Source: Pseudomonadota bacterium
Lineage (GTDB): Bacteria > Pseudomonadota > Gammaproteobacteria > Steroidobacterales > Steroidobacteraceae
Reading direction: 5' to 3'
DNA length: 64,000 bases
Assembly (NCBI GenBank): GCA_016705325.1
Contig: JADIYJ010000012.1
Span: 1-64,000 of the forward strand
The stretch's first letter is position 1; each line of letters begins with the position of its first letter. This document shows positions 34,287 to 41,718 of the stretch, piece after piece. Position numbers and translations under genes: made by a program. The notes beneath the pieces are model-generated. The model worked only from the letters and a program-made list of their open reading frames with translations, was not told the origin of the DNA and ran no database searches.

Positions 34287-35057
34287 TCAGGCAGCCGCTT
34301 CCGCCTTCAGCCGCGCCGCCTCTGCGGGACCGAGGAAGCTCTCGATCCACCGACGCGACAGGTACAGCAGCGGACTCAGGCCCACGGCCGCCACCATCTT
34401 GTAGCAGTAGTTCACCGTGCCGACCGCGAGGAACAGCGAGATCGGCCATTGCTGCGGCCCGAGGACGAAGGCGATGTACAGCACGACGAAGCTGTCGACC
34501 AGCTGGGAGACGGCGGTCGAGGCCGTGGCGCGCAACCAGATCCAGCGTTCGCCGGTCGCCTTGCGGATGTAGTGAAAGATGTTGACGTCGATCACCTGGC
34601 CGACGAAGAACGCAGTGATCGAACCGCCGATCGTCCACAGGCCCTGGCCGAAGACGTTGGCGTAGGCGGCCTGCATGTCAGGCACGCCGCGCTCCGCGTT
34701 GACCGTCACCCAGAAGTCGGCGGGCGCCAGGTGAATCGACGCGTACGCGAACAGGAAGCCGTACGAAATCATCCCGATCGCGGCGTACGAGACCAGCCGC
34801 ACGCCGCGGCGGCCGAAGTACTCGTTGATGACGTCCGTGAGGATAAAGACGATTGGCCAGACCAGCACGCCGGCGGTGAAGTTGAGCGACCCTTGCTGAC
34901 CAAACAGGTTCCAGCCGAACGGCGGCAGGCCGAGCGTCCGTTCGAGCGCGAAAATCTTGACGCCGACGAACTCGGCGACGACGGCGTTGCCGACGAAGAA
35001 CGCGGTCAGCAGGATGAAGAGCCGCGTCGAGCGCGACCCGAGCAAGGACACCGACAT
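34287..35057 (-). CDS. Queuosine precursor transporter (VUT/YhhQ family)
   Basis: The 256-residue membrane protein has about six helices and the family pattern: LFILLTAFFVGNAVVAEFVG, GVLVWPIVFILTDVINEYFG, ITAFFVGQVIDVNIFHYIRK and STAVSQLVDSFVVLYIAFVL. These transporters import preQ0, preQ1 or related queuosine precursors for tRNA modification. The D/N-rich TDVINEYFG and SQLVDS segments are hallmarks. No other queuosine gene is in the window. Confidence 0.88.
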   Translation of the reverse strand: MSVSLLGSRSTRLFILLTAFFVGNAVVAEFVGVKIFALERTLGLPPFGWNLFGQQGSLNFTAGVLVWPIVFILTDVINEYFGRRGVRLVSYAAIGMISYGFLFAYASIHLAPADFWVTVNAERGVPDMQAAYANVFGQGLWTIGGSITAFFVGQVIDVNIFHYIRKATGERWIWLRATASTAVSQLVDSFVVLYIAFVLGPQQWPISLFLAVGTVNYCYKMVAAVGLSPLLYLSRRWIESFLGPAEAARLKAEAAA

Positions 35058-35148
35058 CGACGGATTCCCTCCAGCGCTGCTGGAATCTGTGTGTCAGCGG
35101 CGAGCTTACACTGGCGGGCGCGCCTCGCCAGCGCGAAGGAGCCGTTAC

Positions 35149-35328
35149 TTACTCGACTTCGTTCAGGCGCAGGCGCAGCTTCTCGAGCACGCTCGCTTCC
35201 CAGCCGAAGTCATCGACTTCCGCCGGCAGCGCGGCCAGGTCCTCGACTCGTGCCGCAATGCGACTCAGCGTCACGGACTCCCAGTCGCCGGCAATGCGGT
35301 CGTCGTTCGGCTCAGGTATGCGGCTCAT
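35149..35328 (-). CDS. Small hypothetical protein overlapping hslR
   Basis: A 59-residue frame starts at ATG 35328, 17 bases inside the end of hslR, and ends TAA at 35149. It begins MSRIPEPNDDRIAGDWESVT and continues with amphipathic helix-like sequence (LSRIAARVEDLAALPAEVDD, then LEKLRLRLNEVE). The overlap suggests translational coupling to hslR. I recognise no family. The acidic, helical composition and gene overlap favour a real gene. Confidence 0.5.
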   Translation of the reverse strand: MSRIPEPNDDRIAGDWESVTLSRIAARVEDLAALPAEVDDFGWEASVLEKLRLRLNEVE

Positions 35329-35893
35329 GATCCAGGTTCTCCGGGAAGGCCGCCAGGATGCCCTGCCATGTGCGCAGACGGCTGTGAGCCTGAGTCACGA
35401 ACCCGTGGGTGAACAGGAACCCTATGGCAAGCTCGTCGTCCGGCAGGCCTCCCCGGCCTTTCACGATCCGCATCAGGTCGCGCCTTTCGCGCTTGTCGGG
35501 ACGCCCGCTGGACACCGGCCCCGCGAGCCGGTTCAGCTCGCGGATGTGCGCCCGGCCGGCCTCGCTCTCCGCGGTTTCGCGGTAGTGCTGGCGGGCCTCG
35601 GCCGCGGGCCCACGCCGCACGGGGATCGACACGACGTCGACGACGAACCGCTCGCGTTCCCGCGTGATCTGCAGCCGGTCGCCCGGCTTCACGACGCGCG
35701 ATGCCTTTATCCGATCGCCGTCCACCTGCACGTGCCCGCCATCGACGGCCTCCTGCGCGAGGCTGCGGGTCTTGAAAAACCGGGTGCACCAGAGCCATTT
35801 GTCGACTCGCAGCGAGCCACCGGAGCTGCCGGGGCCTTCCTGTGCATCGTGGTCGCGGTACCGGCGCGACGGATCGTTCTTGCGGGGTGCCAC
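35312..35893 (-). CDS. hslR: Heat shock protein 15-like RNA-binding protein
   Basis: The 193-residue protein has an S4 domain at residues about 28-95 (LRVDKWLWCTRFFKTRSLAQ, VKPGDRLQITRERERFVVDV) and the lysine/arginine-rich C-terminal region of Hsp15. Hsp15 binds 50S subunits carrying stalled nascent tRNA and helps recycle them. It is longer than the E. coli protein (133 residues) because of an N-terminal extension and a C-terminal tail after RRDLMRIVKGRGGLP. Identity as this S4 family is firm; strict orthology is likely. Confidence 0.85.
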   Translation of the reverse strand: MAPRKNDPSRRYRDHDAQEGPGSSGGSLRVDKWLWCTRFFKTRSLAQEAVDGGHVQVDGDRIKASRVVKPGDRLQITRERERFVVDVVSIPVRRGPAAEARQHYRETAESEAGRAHIRELNRLAGPVSSGRPDKRERRDLMRIVKGRGGLPDDELAIGFLFTHGFVTQAHSRLRTWQGILAAFPENLDHEPHT

Positions 35894-35899
35894 GGCACG

Positions 35900-35918
35900 A
35901 TTATAAGGCCCTTATAAT
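35900..35918. promoter_or_regulatory. Palindrome containing back-to-back -10 elements for hslR and kbl
   Basis: A 19-base palindrome, ATTATAAGG-C-CCTTATAAT, provides TATAAT on both strands: 35913-35918 toward kbl and 35905-35900 toward hslR. Neither side has a clear -35. The hslR -10 would place transcription start at or near its ATG. It could be an overlapping divergent promoter and an operator. Confidence 0.4.
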
Positions 35919-35948
35919 CCGCGCTCCGCAGCTGCAGGCGCCCACCCC

Positions 35949-37139
35949 ATGGATCGTGGTTTTCTCGACCGACTGGCCGCCCAGACCGAAGACCTGAAGG
36001 GCGCCGGTCTTTTCAAGCCGGAGCGCGTGCTGGCCTCGCCGCAGCAACCCGTGGTCAGGCTCGCCGATGGCCGCGAACTGATCAACCTCTGCGCCAACAA
36101 CTACCTCGCGCTGGCAAATCATCCTTCGATCCGCGAGGCCGCACATCGGGCACTCGACCGTTACGGCTACGGCATGGCCTCGGTGCGCTTCATCTGCGGC
36201 ACGCAGAGCGTGCACAAGGAACTCGAAGCGCGCCTCAGCGCGTTCCTCGGCATGGACGACACGATCCTGTATTCGTCGTGCTTCGACGCCAACGGCGGCC
36301 TGTTCGAGACCTTGCTCGACGAGCAGGACGCGGTGATCAGCGACGCGCTCAACCATGCCAGCATCATCGACGGCATTCGCCTGTGCAAGGCGCAGCGCCT
36401 GCGTTATGCCAACGACGACATCGACGAGCTCGAGACGCGTCTCAAGGAAGCGTCCGGCGCGCGAGTGAAGCTCATTGCGACCGACGGCGTGTTCTCGATG
36501 GACGGCGTCATCGCGCGCTTGCGGGAAATCTGCGATCTCGCTGACCGCTACGGTGCGCTCGTGATGGTGGACGACTCGCACGCCACCGGCTTCATCGGCC
36601 AGGGGGGCCGCGGCACGCCGGAGTTCCGCGACGTGCTGGGTCGCATCGACATCCTCACGGGCACGCTCGGCAAGGCACTCGGTGGCGCGGCGGGCGGCTA
36701 CACGGCGGCGCGCAGGGAGATCGTCGGCTGGTTGCGGCAGCGTTCCCGCCCGTACCTGTTCTCGAACAGCGTCCCGCCCGTGATCGCGGCCTCGACGCTG
36801 CGGGTACTCGACCTGATCGAGGATGGCGACGAGTTGCGGGCGAACCTGCGTCGCAACACTGCGCACTTCCGCCGCCGCATGAGCGAGGCCGGCTTCCATC
36901 TCGTCCCAGGCGAGCACCCTATTGCGCCGGTCATGCTGGGCGACGCGGCGCTGGCCTCGAAGTTCGCCGAAAAGCTGCTGGAGCGCGGCGTCTACGTCAT
37001 CGGATTCTCGTACCCCGTGGTCCCCATGGGCAAGGCCCGCATTCGCACGCAGATGACCGCGGGTCACTCGCTGGAGCAGCTGGACCGGGCCATCGAGGGA
37101 TTCATCGCCGTCGGCCGCGAACTCGGCGTCATCCCCTGA
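35949..37139 (+). CDS. kbl: Glycine C-acetyltransferase (2-amino-3-ketobutyrate CoA ligase)
   Basis: The 396-residue PLP enzyme converts 2-amino-3-ketobutyrate and CoA to glycine and acetyl-CoA, the second step of threonine breakdown. It matches Kbl closely: CANNYLALANHPSIREAAHR, VDDSHATGFIGQGGRGT, and the PLP-lysine loop LTGTLGKALGGAAGGY (Lys near residue 244). It is followed by tdh, 57 bases on, giving both pathway steps. Confidence 0.96.
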   Translation: MDRGFLDRLAAQTEDLKGAGLFKPERVLASPQQPVVRLADGRELINLCANNYLALANHPSIREAAHRALDRYGYGMASVRFICGTQSVHKELEARLSAFLGMDDTILYSSCFDANGGLFETLLDEQDAVISDALNHASIIDGIRLCKAQRLRYANDDIDELETRLKEASGARVKLIATDGVFSMDGVIARLREICDLADRYGALVMVDDSHATGFIGQGGRGTPEFRDVLGRIDILTGTLGKALGGAAGGYTAARREIVGWLRQRSRPYLFSNSVPPVIAASTLRVLDLIEDGDELRANLRRNTAHFRRRMSEAGFHLVPGEHPIAPVMLGDAALASKFAEKLLERGVYVIGFSYPVVPMGKARIRTQMTAGHSLEQLDRAIEGFIAVGRELGVIP

Positions 37140-37196
37140 CACCTGGCCGGCACACACACCGATCGAGGCGCGACCGCGCCGCTGGAGAGCCGAAGC

Positions 37197-38225
37197 ATGA
37201 AGGCACTGGTCAAGGCTAAAGCCGAACCCGGCATCTGGATGGAAGACATTCCGGAGCCCAGGGTCGGCCCCAACGACGTGCTGATCAAGGTCGGCAAGAC
37301 CGCGATCTGCGGCACGGACATGCACATCTACCTCTGGGACCAGTGGGCGCAGAAGACGATCCCCGTGCCGATGGCCGTGGGCCACGAGTACGTGGGCAGG
37401 ATCGTCGAACTGGGCAGCGAGGTCCAGGGCTTCAAGGTCGGCGACCGCGTATCGGGCGAAGGCCACATCACTTGCGGCTACTGCCGCAACTGCCGCGCCG
37501 GGCGCCGCCACCTCTGCCGCAACACCGTGGGCGTCGGTGTGAACCGCCCGGGCTGCTTCGCCGAGTACCTGGTGATCCCGGCATTCAACGCGTTCAAGCT
37601 GAGTGACGCGATCACGGACGACGTGGCATCGATCCTGGATCCTTTTGGCAACGCGACGCACACGGCGCTGTCGTTCAACCTGGTCGGCGAGGACGTGCTG
37701 ATCACGGGCGCGGGCCCGATCGGCATCATGGCCGTCGCGATCGCGCGCCACGTGGGCGCACGCCACATCGTGATCACCGACGTCAACGACTACCGGCTCG
37801 ATCTCGCGCGCAAGATGGGCGCGACGAAAGCCGTCAACGTGAGCCGCGATACGCTCGACCGGACGATGACGGACCTCGGCATGGTCGAGGGCTTCGACGT
37901 CGGCCTCGAGATGTCGGGCAACCCGGCCGCGTTCCGCGACCTGCTGCGCACGATGCACCACGGCGGCAGCGTCGCCCTGCTCGGCATCCCGCCCGAAGAC
38001 ACCGCCATCGACTGGAACCAGGTGATCTTCAAGGGCCTGGTGATCAAGGGCGTCTACGGGCGCGAGATGTTCGAGACCTGGTACAAGATGTCAGCCATGC
38101 TGCAGAGCGGCCTCGACATCTCGCCGGTCATCACGCACCGGTTGCCCATCGCCGAGTTCCGCGACGGCTTCGAAATCATGCGCAGCGGCCAGTCGGGCAA
38201 GGTGATCCTGGACTGGGCGGCGTGA
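37197..38225 (+). CDS. tdh: L-threonine 3-dehydrogenase
   Basis: The 342-residue zinc-dependent MDR dehydrogenase oxidises L-threonine with NAD+. It has the catalytic zinc site (KTAICGTDMHIY, GHEYVG), the structural four-cysteine loop (CGYCRNCRAGRRHLC), and the NAD-binding VLITGAGPIGIMAVAIARHVG with VITDVN. Length is standard. It pairs with kbl upstream and is followed by a hairpin terminator. Confidence 0.97.
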   Translation: MKALVKAKAEPGIWMEDIPEPRVGPNDVLIKVGKTAICGTDMHIYLWDQWAQKTIPVPMAVGHEYVGRIVELGSEVQGFKVGDRVSGEGHITCGYCRNCRAGRRHLCRNTVGVGVNRPGCFAEYLVIPAFNAFKLSDAITDDVASILDPFGNATHTALSFNLVGEDVLITGAGPIGIMAVAIARHVGARHIVITDVNDYRLDLARKMGATKAVNVSRDTLDRTMTDLGMVEGFDVGLEMSGNPAAFRDLLRTMHHGGSVALLGIPPEDTAIDWNQVIFKGLVIKGVYGREMFETWYKMSAMLQSGLDISPVITHRLPIAEFRDGFEIMRSGQSGKVILDWAA

Positions 38226-38231
38226 GGACGA

Positions 38232-38253
38232 GGTTAGGGGTTAGCCCCTAACC
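38232..38253 (+). terminator. Terminator of kbl-tdh
   Basis: Perfect nine-base arms GGTTAGGGG and CCCCTAACC enclose TTAG, seven bases after the tdh stop. No T-run follows. The position makes a 3'-end role likely. Confidence 0.45.
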
Positions 38254-38368
38254 CCTGTCCCCTGGCGCCTGCGCCTGCGCGTCAGCGCAACTGCGGCCTT
38301 CCGTGATCGTCGGGCCGCCAAAACCGGTTAAAATCAAGGGCTGCACTCCCCCCACAGGAAACGTAGCC

Positions 38369-39433
38369 ATGCCCCTCGTCTCGATGCGCCAGCTGCTCGA
38401 CCACGCCGCCGAAAACCACTACGGACTGCCGGCGTTCAACGTCAACAACCTCGAGCAGGTCCGCGCGATCATGGAAGCGGCCGACGAAACCAACAGCCCG
38501 GTGATCATGCAGGGCTCGGCCGGCGCGCGTAAGTACGCGGGCGAGGCGTTCCTTCGCCACCTGATCCAGGCGGCCATCGAGGCCTATCCGCACATCCCGG
38601 TGGTCATGCACCAGGACCACGGCCAGTCGCCGGCGGTGTGCATGGCCGCCATCCGCTCGGGTTTCTCGAGCGTGATGATGGACGGCTCGCTCAAGGAAGA
38701 CGGCAAGACGCCCTCCTCCTACGAATACAACGTCGAGACGTCGCGCAAGGTCGTCGACTTTGCGCACGCGATCGGCATCACGGTCGAGGCCGAACTCGGC
38801 GTGCTCGGCTCGCTCGAGACGATGAAGGCGGACAAGGAAGACGGCCACGGCGCCGAGGGCCACATGACGCGCGAAGACCTGCTGACCGACCCCGACCAGG
38901 CTGCGGATTTCGTCAAGCAGACGCAGTGCGACGCGCTGGCGATCGCCATCGGCACCTCGCATGGCGCCTACAAGTTCACGCGCAAGCCCACGGGCGACAT
39001 CCTCGCGATCGAGCGCATCAAGGAAATCCACGCGCGCATCCCGAACACGCACCTGGTGATGCACGGCTCCTCGAGCGTGCCGCAGGAGTGGCTCGAGGTC
39101 ATCCGCAAGCACGGCGGCCAGATGAAGGAAACCTACGGCGTGCCGGTCGAGGAGATCGTGACGGGCATCAAGCACGGCGTGCGCAAGATCAACATCGACA
39201 CCGACATCCGCCTGGCGATGACCGGCGCGATCCGCAAGCACCTGTCCGAGAAGCCGTCCGAGTTCGATCCGCGCAAGTACCTGGCCGATGCGCAGGCGGC
39301 GGCCAGGGGCATCTGCAAGCTGCGGTACGAGGCGTTCGGCTGCGCGGGCCAGGCCTCGAAGATCAAGCCGCTGTCGCTGGAGAAGATGGCGGAGCGCTAC
39401 AAGAAGGGCGAGCTGAACCAGATCGTCAATTGA
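38369..39433 (+). CDS. fba: Class II fructose-bisphosphate aldolase
   Basis: The 354-residue zinc aldolase cleaves fructose 1,6-bisphosphate in glycolysis and makes it in gluconeogenesis; the Cbb-like subtype also acts on sedoheptulose bisphosphate. ATG 38369 follows an AGGAA site. Signatures are YGLPAFNVNNLEQVRAIMEA, the zinc-ligand VVMHQDHGQS, SVMMDGSLKED, TVEAELGVLG and KINIDTDIRLAMTGAIRKHL. It belongs to the long subtype with an extended C-terminus (KIKPLSLEKMAERYKKGEL). Confidence 0.95.
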   Translation: MPLVSMRQLLDHAAENHYGLPAFNVNNLEQVRAIMEAADETNSPVIMQGSAGARKYAGEAFLRHLIQAAIEAYPHIPVVMHQDHGQSPAVCMAAIRSGFSSVMMDGSLKEDGKTPSSYEYNVETSRKVVDFAHAIGITVEAELGVLGSLETMKADKEDGHGAEGHMTREDLLTDPDQAADFVKQTQCDALAIAIGTSHGAYKFTRKPTGDILAIERIKEIHARIPNTHLVMHGSSSVPQEWLEVIRKHGGQMKETYGVPVEEIVTGIKHGVRKINIDTDIRLAMTGAIRKHLSEKPSEFDPRKYLADAQAAARGICKLRYEAFGCAGQASKIKPLSLEKMAERYKKGELNQIVN

Positions 39434-39463
39434 GTGATTACTGATTGGTGAATAGTGATTAGT

Positions 39464-39489
39464 CGGAAGGGGCCCAGTGCCCCCTTCCG
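39464..39489 (+). terminator. Terminator of the aldolase gene
   Basis: Nine-base arms CGGAAGGGG and CCCCTTCCG surround an eight-base loop 30 bases after the stop. An AT-rich stretch with repeated GTGATTA-like words precedes it. No T-run follows. Confidence 0.45.
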
Positions 39490-39611
39490 TCGTCAGCTGC
39501 ACGCGTTCGCACGCCGCGTGCAGTTCGAGCTGTCACGGCATCGCGAGGACTGCAGATCGTCAGCCCTCTGACTAACCATGCCATCACCTCCCAGTGTCCG
39601 CACCAAACTCC

Positions 39612-40691
39612 ATGTCACCTTTGTTCGATCCAGTCTCGTTCACGCGCGGGCCCGGCCTGAAGAACCGCTTCATGCTGGCGCCGCTCACGAATCTGCAGAG
39701 CCACGCCGACGGCACTCTCTCCGACGACGAGTACCACTGGCTGACGCTGCGGGCGCAAGGCAGCTTCGGCGCCACGCTGACCTGCGCATCGCACGTGCAG
39801 GCGCAGGGACAGGGCTTCCCCGGCCAGCTCGGCTGCTGGTCGGACGCGCACCTGCCCGGATTGACGCGACTCGCAGCGGGTGTCAAGGCCGCAGGCAGCG
39901 CCGCCTACGTGCAACTGCATCACGCCGGCATGCGCTCGCCGCGGGACCTGATCGGGACGCAGCCCGTCTGCCCGTCGGACGATGCGGAAACCGGGTCACG
40001 CGCGCTGACGCTGGCTGAGGTAGAACAACTGCGCGAGGACTTCATCACAGCCGCGGCGCGCGCCGAACGCGCCGGCTTCGACGGCGTGGAACTTCACGGC
40101 GCGCACGGCTACGTCCTGGGCCAGTTCTTGAGCAGCACGTGCAACCGGCGCGAAGATCGCTACGGCGGTTCGCTGCAGAACCGCTGCCGTCTCGTGCACG
40201 AAATCATCGACGGCATTCGTGCGCGCTGCCGCCCGGATTTCACGCTCGGCATCCGTGTTTCGCCCGAGCGCTTCGGGCTGCTGCTCGCCGAGATGCGCGA
40301 AATCGTGCAGGGCCTGCTGCACGACGGCCGGCTCGATTTCATCGACCTGTCGCTGTGGGACGTGTTCAAGGAACCGCACGAGGACGCGTTCAAGTCGAAA
40401 CCGCTGGTTGACTGGTTCATGGACCTGGACAGGCGCGACGTGAAAGTCGGCGTGGCCGGCAAGATCATGGACGCAGCGACGGCGCGCAGGTGCCTCGATC
40501 ACGGCGTCGATTTCGTCACGATCGGGCGTGCCGCGATCCTGCACCACGACTTCCCCGAGCGGGTACGCGCGAACCACGAATTTGCCGCGATGCCGCTGCC
40601 CGTGAGCGCCGGGCACCTGCGCGCGGAAGGACTGGGCCCCGCGTTCGTCGGTTACATGAAGACCTGGAAAGGCTTCGTCGCGGAGGCGTAA
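39612..40691 (+). CDS. Old-yellow-enzyme-family NADH:flavin oxidoreductase
   Basis: The 359-residue FMN TIM barrel reduces enones or related substrates. ATG 39612 is chosen over GTG 39594. Motifs are RFMLAPLTNLQSHADGTLSD, YVQLHHAGMRSP (FMN/active-site histidine region), the signature GFDGVELHGAHGYVLGQFLS, and TCNRREDRYGGSLQNRCRLV. The active-site HN or HH pair reads VELHGAHGY. The substrate is unknown. Its 3' end converges with uppP across a spacer with broken hairpins. Confidence 0.88.
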   Translation: MSPLFDPVSFTRGPGLKNRFMLAPLTNLQSHADGTLSDDEYHWLTLRAQGSFGATLTCASHVQAQGQGFPGQLGCWSDAHLPGLTRLAAGVKAAGSAAYVQLHHAGMRSPRDLIGTQPVCPSDDAETGSRALTLAEVEQLREDFITAAARAERAGFDGVELHGAHGYVLGQFLSSTCNRREDRYGGSLQNRCRLVHEIIDGIRARCRPDFTLGIRVSPERFGLLLAEMREIVQGLLHDGRLDFIDLSLWDVFKEPHEDAFKSKPLVDWFMDLDRRDVKVGVAGKIMDAATARRCLDHGVDFVTIGRAAILHHDFPERVRANHEFAAMPLPVSAGHLRAEGLGPAFVGYMKTWKGFVAEA

Positions 40692-40746
40692 CGCCGGCAC
40701 CGGTCCCGACGCTCGATCTTCGACAGGCAGGCGTGTTCTCTCAGGG

Positions 40747-40870
40747 CGTCCGATCCGGGACCTACCCGCGAGCTTGGAAAGGCAGGGGGTGGTGGGGGGG
40801 GGGGGGGGGGGGGGGGCCGAGCGCGTGTCTGCCTTTCCAAGCTTGGGGAAAGGCTCCGGATCGTCCGCTC
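40747..40870. repeat. Two conserved-loop hairpin halves separated by a G-tract
   Basis: The left half (arm 40747-40773, then TTGGAAAGGCAG from 40774) is in plus orientation, in the sense of the OYE gene. The right half (minus-strand core 40840-40823, arm 40841-40870) is in minus orientation, in the sense of uppP. Between them, 40785-40816, is almost only G. Neither half has its matching second arm, which would lie where the G-tract is, so both hairpins appear truncated by the tract. Confidence 0.65.
40785..40816. repeat. G-tract interrupting hairpin copies
   Basis: There are about 30 bases of G with two T interruptions at the left edge. It replaces the loop end of one hairpin and the missing arms of both. 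Sequencing or assembly failure over strong hairpins is the simplest explanation. Confidence 0.55.
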
Positions 40871-40891
40871 GTAGCACCGCTGCGTGAGCGC

Positions 40892-41713
40892 TCAGGCGCT
40901 CCAGTGGATCAGTCCGCTCCAGGCCGTAAACAGCACCAGCACGCCGAAGCCGATGCGGTACCAGGCGAAAGGCACGAAGGTGTGCGTCGCGACGTAGCGG
41001 ATCAGCCAGCGCACGCACGCGAACGCCGAAACGAACGCCGCCACCATGCCGACGACCCAGATGCCGAGATCGTCCAGCGCAAGCAACTCGCGTTCCTTGT
41101 ACAGCGAGTACAGGGAGGCGATGCCGAGCGTCGGAATGGCGAGATAGAAGGTGAACTCGGTCGCCACCTGCCGCGACAGCCCGAACAGCATGCCGCCGAT
41201 GATGGTGGCGCCGGAACGGCTGGTGCCCGGGATCAGTGCAAAGGCCTGCGCGATCCCGACCTTCAGCGCATCGAGCGGCGTCATCTCGTCGACCGAGTGG
41301 ATCCGCACGCTGTGCGTGCGGCGTTCCGCCCAGAGGATGACCAGGCCGCCGATGATGAAGGCGGCCGCCACCGTCGGCGCGTTGAACAGGCTGTGCTTGA
41401 GCGCGGCTCCGAACACCATGCCAAGCGCCGCAAGAGGCATGAACGCAATAGCGACGTTGAACAGCAAGCGGCGGGCGAGCGGATCGCTCGTCGCGTTCGA
41501 CAGCACCGCGCCGATCCTCGCGCGGAATTCCCACACCACCGCCAGGATGGCACCCGACTGGATGACGATCTCGAACAGCTTACCGCGCGCATCGTGAAAA
41601 TCGAGCAGGCTGACCGCCAGGATCAGGTGTCCGGTGCTCGACACCGGCAGGAACTCGGTGAGACCTTCGACGACCCCGAGGATGGCCGCCTTCAGCAACA
41701 GCAGGGGATCCAC
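40892..41713 (-). CDS. uppP: Undecaprenyl-diphosphate phosphatase
   Basis: The 273-residue, eight-helix enzyme dephosphorylates undecaprenyl pyrophosphate to recycle the lipid carrier for wall synthesis; overexpression gives bacitracin resistance. Signature motifs are VVEGLTEFLPVSSTGHLIL (residues about 11-29) and ALIPGTSRSGATIIGGMLFG. The start is GTG 41713, five bases after the sppA stop. The longer open frame upstream lies within sppA and is not conserved. Confidence 0.95.
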   Translation of the reverse strand: MDPLLLLKAAILGVVEGLTEFLPVSSTGHLILAVSLLDFHDARGKLFEIVIQSGAILAVVWEFRARIGAVLSNATSDPLARRLLFNVAIAFMPLAALGMVFGAALKHSLFNAPTVAAAFIIGGLVILWAERRTHSVRIHSVDEMTPLDALKVGIAQAFALIPGTSRSGATIIGGMLFGLSRQVATEFTFYLAIPTLGIASLYSLYKERELLALDDLGIWVVGMVAAFVSAFACVRWLIRYVATHTFVPFAWYRIGFGVLVLFTAWSGLIHWSA

Positions 41714-41718
41714 GGCGG

